Shown: piece after piece, positions 63,090 through 64,000 of the stretch
Numbering within the stretch: the stretch's first letter is position 1
Layout: the number at the start of each line of letters is the position of its first letter
DNA from: an uncultured Leptolyngbyaceae cyanobacterium
Lineage (GTDB): Bacteria; Cyanobacteriota; Cyanobacteriia; Leptolyngbyales; Leptolyngbyaceae
Direction of reading: 5' to 3'
NCBI GenBank assembly: GCA_938023035.1
Contig: CALIDI010000031.1
Coordinates: forward strand, 1 to 64,000
DNA length: 64,000 nt
The notes under the pieces: model-generated
Databases searched by the model: none
What the model was told of the DNA's origin: nothing
Seen by the model: the letters and a program-made list of their open reading frames with translations, nothing else
Position numbers and translations under genes: made by a program

Positions 63090-64000
63090 ATGACCACTCC
63101 CTTGTCTGAAATTGCCCGCGATCGCGGTATCCGTTACTTCTTGATTTCATTTACGGATTTGCTTGGGGTGCAGCGGTCAAAACTGGTGCCTGCTGCTAGT
63201 ATTGACGAAATTGCCGCTGCCGGGGCCGGGTTTGCTGGGTTTGCCGCCTGGCTTGATATGACTCCGGCTGACCCGGATGTGCTGGCCATTCCCGACCCTG
63301 ACCGCGTGTTTCCGCTGCCGTGGCAGCCCGAGGTCGCCTGGATGCCTGCCGATCTCTATAGCATGGATGGGCAACCGCTGGAGCAAGCTCCGCGCCTAGT
63401 ATTGCAGCACGTTTTACAACAGGCAGAGGAGATGGGTTTTCGGGTAAAAACTGGCGTGGAGTGTGAGTATTTTCTGTTGTCTGGCGATGCCCATGAGATT
63501 TCTGATTGCCGCGATCGCCAGAGTAAGCCTTGCTACGACCAGCAAGCCCTCATGCGCCGTTATGAAGTGATTCGGGCGATTTGTGATGCCATGCTGGAGT
63601 TGGGCTGGGGAGCCTACCAAAACGACCATGAGGATGCGAATGGCCAATTTGAAATGAACTGGCTCTATGCCGATGCCCTAGTCACGGCGGATCGGCAGTC
63701 ATTTTTTAAGTACATGGTGAAGGCGATCGCAGAAAATCACGGACTGAGAGCCACCTTTATGCCAAAACCATTCATTCACCTAACGGGCAATGGTTGTCAT
63801 ACCCACCTTTCCTTGTGGGATACTGCCGGAAATCAAAACCGCTTCTATGACCCCCAAGGAGAATTAGGCCTCTCAGAATTGGCCTATCAATTCATTGCAG
63901 GGGTGCTCCATTCTGCCCCGGCCCTCTGTGCCTTTGCCAATCCCACGGTTAACTCTTACAAACGTCTGAATGCCCCAGTCACTCGGTCAGGAGCCACTTG
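63090..64000 (+). CDS. Type III glutamate-ammonia ligase (glutamine synthetase family), partial
   Basis: Start and the first 303 codons are in the window; the C-terminus lies beyond the right edge. ATG at 63090 follows GGTAGGA. Seen: YFLISFTDLLGVQRSK near the N-terminus, the metal-binding ECEYF-type VECEYFLL (about 130), NGQFEMNWLYADAL (about 188), HGLRATFMPKPF (about 220), and GNGCHTHLSL (about 235). The sequence resembles type III GlnT enzymes, some of which make gamma-glutamyl amides from amines other than ammonia. The housekeeping GS is expected elsewhere. Confidence 0.85.
   Translation, partial: MTTPLSEIARDRGIRYFLISFTDLLGVQRSKLVPAASIDEIAAAGAGFAGFAAWLDMTPADPDVLAIPDPDRVFPLPWQPEVAWMPADLYSMDGQPLEQAPRLVLQHVLQQAEEMGFRVKTGVECEYFLLSGDAHEISDCRDRQSKPCYDQQALMRRYEVIRAICDAMLELGWGAYQNDHEDANGQFEMNWLYADALVTADRQSFFKYMVKAIAENHGLRATFMPKPFIHLTGNGCHTHLSLWDTAGNQNRFYDPQGELGLSELAYQFIAGVLHSAPALCAFANPTVNSYKRLNAPVTRSGAT

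Overview
The window is chromosomal DNA from a cyanobacterium. The octamer GCGATCGC (HIP1) recurs throughout on both strands. Several genes are cyanobacterial or plastid-lineage markers: petL, ycf51, a PAM68-type photosystem II assembly factor, a CCB2/CCB4-like cytochrome b6f maturation protein and a DUF3146 protein. Genus cannot be fixed from the sequence. I see no insertion sequence, phage gene or genuine CRISPR array; most of the window is core genome with loosely packed, mostly single-gene transcription units.

Layout. 1-8.2 kb: LD-carboxypeptidase, WD40 protein, LytR-CpsA-Psr enzyme, a PhoX-like secreted phosphatase with a candidate PHO box, a J-domain protein and a metallophosphoesterase. 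8.2-10 kb: a JAMM metalloprotease followed by a MoeZ-like E1/rhodanese, a likely sulfur-carrier pair. 10.5-15.9 kb: membrane-anchored YVTN propeller, glycosyltransferase, small conserved proteins, pth. 16-21.5 kb: accD, TPR protein, a tRNA-Phe-like relic, ruvB, a histidine kinase and ddl. 22.8-27.4 kb: a sugar-nucleotide cluster (rfbC, rfbA, glycosyltransferase, rfbB; rfbD is not here). 27.7-32.1 kb: aminotransferase/iron-ADH pair, ycf51, TPR protein, A-type Fe-S carrier. 32.5-40.3 kb: a large unknown protein, a tandem-domain pterin synthase homologue, petL, aldehyde dehydrogenase, a CbbX/SpoVK-like AAA+ ATPase and a secreted protein. 40.7-45.2 kb: rplU-rpmA, CCB-like protein, PadR regulator, an SH3-repeat gene broken by one in-frame TAA, tRNA-Thr and tRNA-Tyr. 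45.4-53.5 kb: rpsO-PAM68, DAHP synthase, a candidate small membrane protein, LOG protein, ABC1 kinase, sugar nucleotidyltransferase, smpB, tRNA-Leu. 54-64 kb: proA, a regulator/HlyD/MacB-permease efflux operon without its ATPase, CadD-like transporter, then desaturase - MetX-like hydrolase - type III glutamine synthetase (cut by the window edge).

How genes work together. Cell-wall and envelope functions recur (LdcA, LCP, Ddl, dTDP-sugar synthesis, glycosyltransferases, sugar nucleotidyltransferase). Photosynthetic complex assembly is represented by petL, the CCB-like protein and PAM68. Translation and its quality control are represented by pth, L21, L27, S15, smpB and three tRNAs. The least explained items are the desaturase/MetX-like/GS-III cluster, the JAMM-MoeZ pair, the two-domain pterin synthase protein, the broken SH3 gene, and a small membrane ORF whose ribosome binding site lies inside a perfect hairpin. 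None is proven to be a new system.
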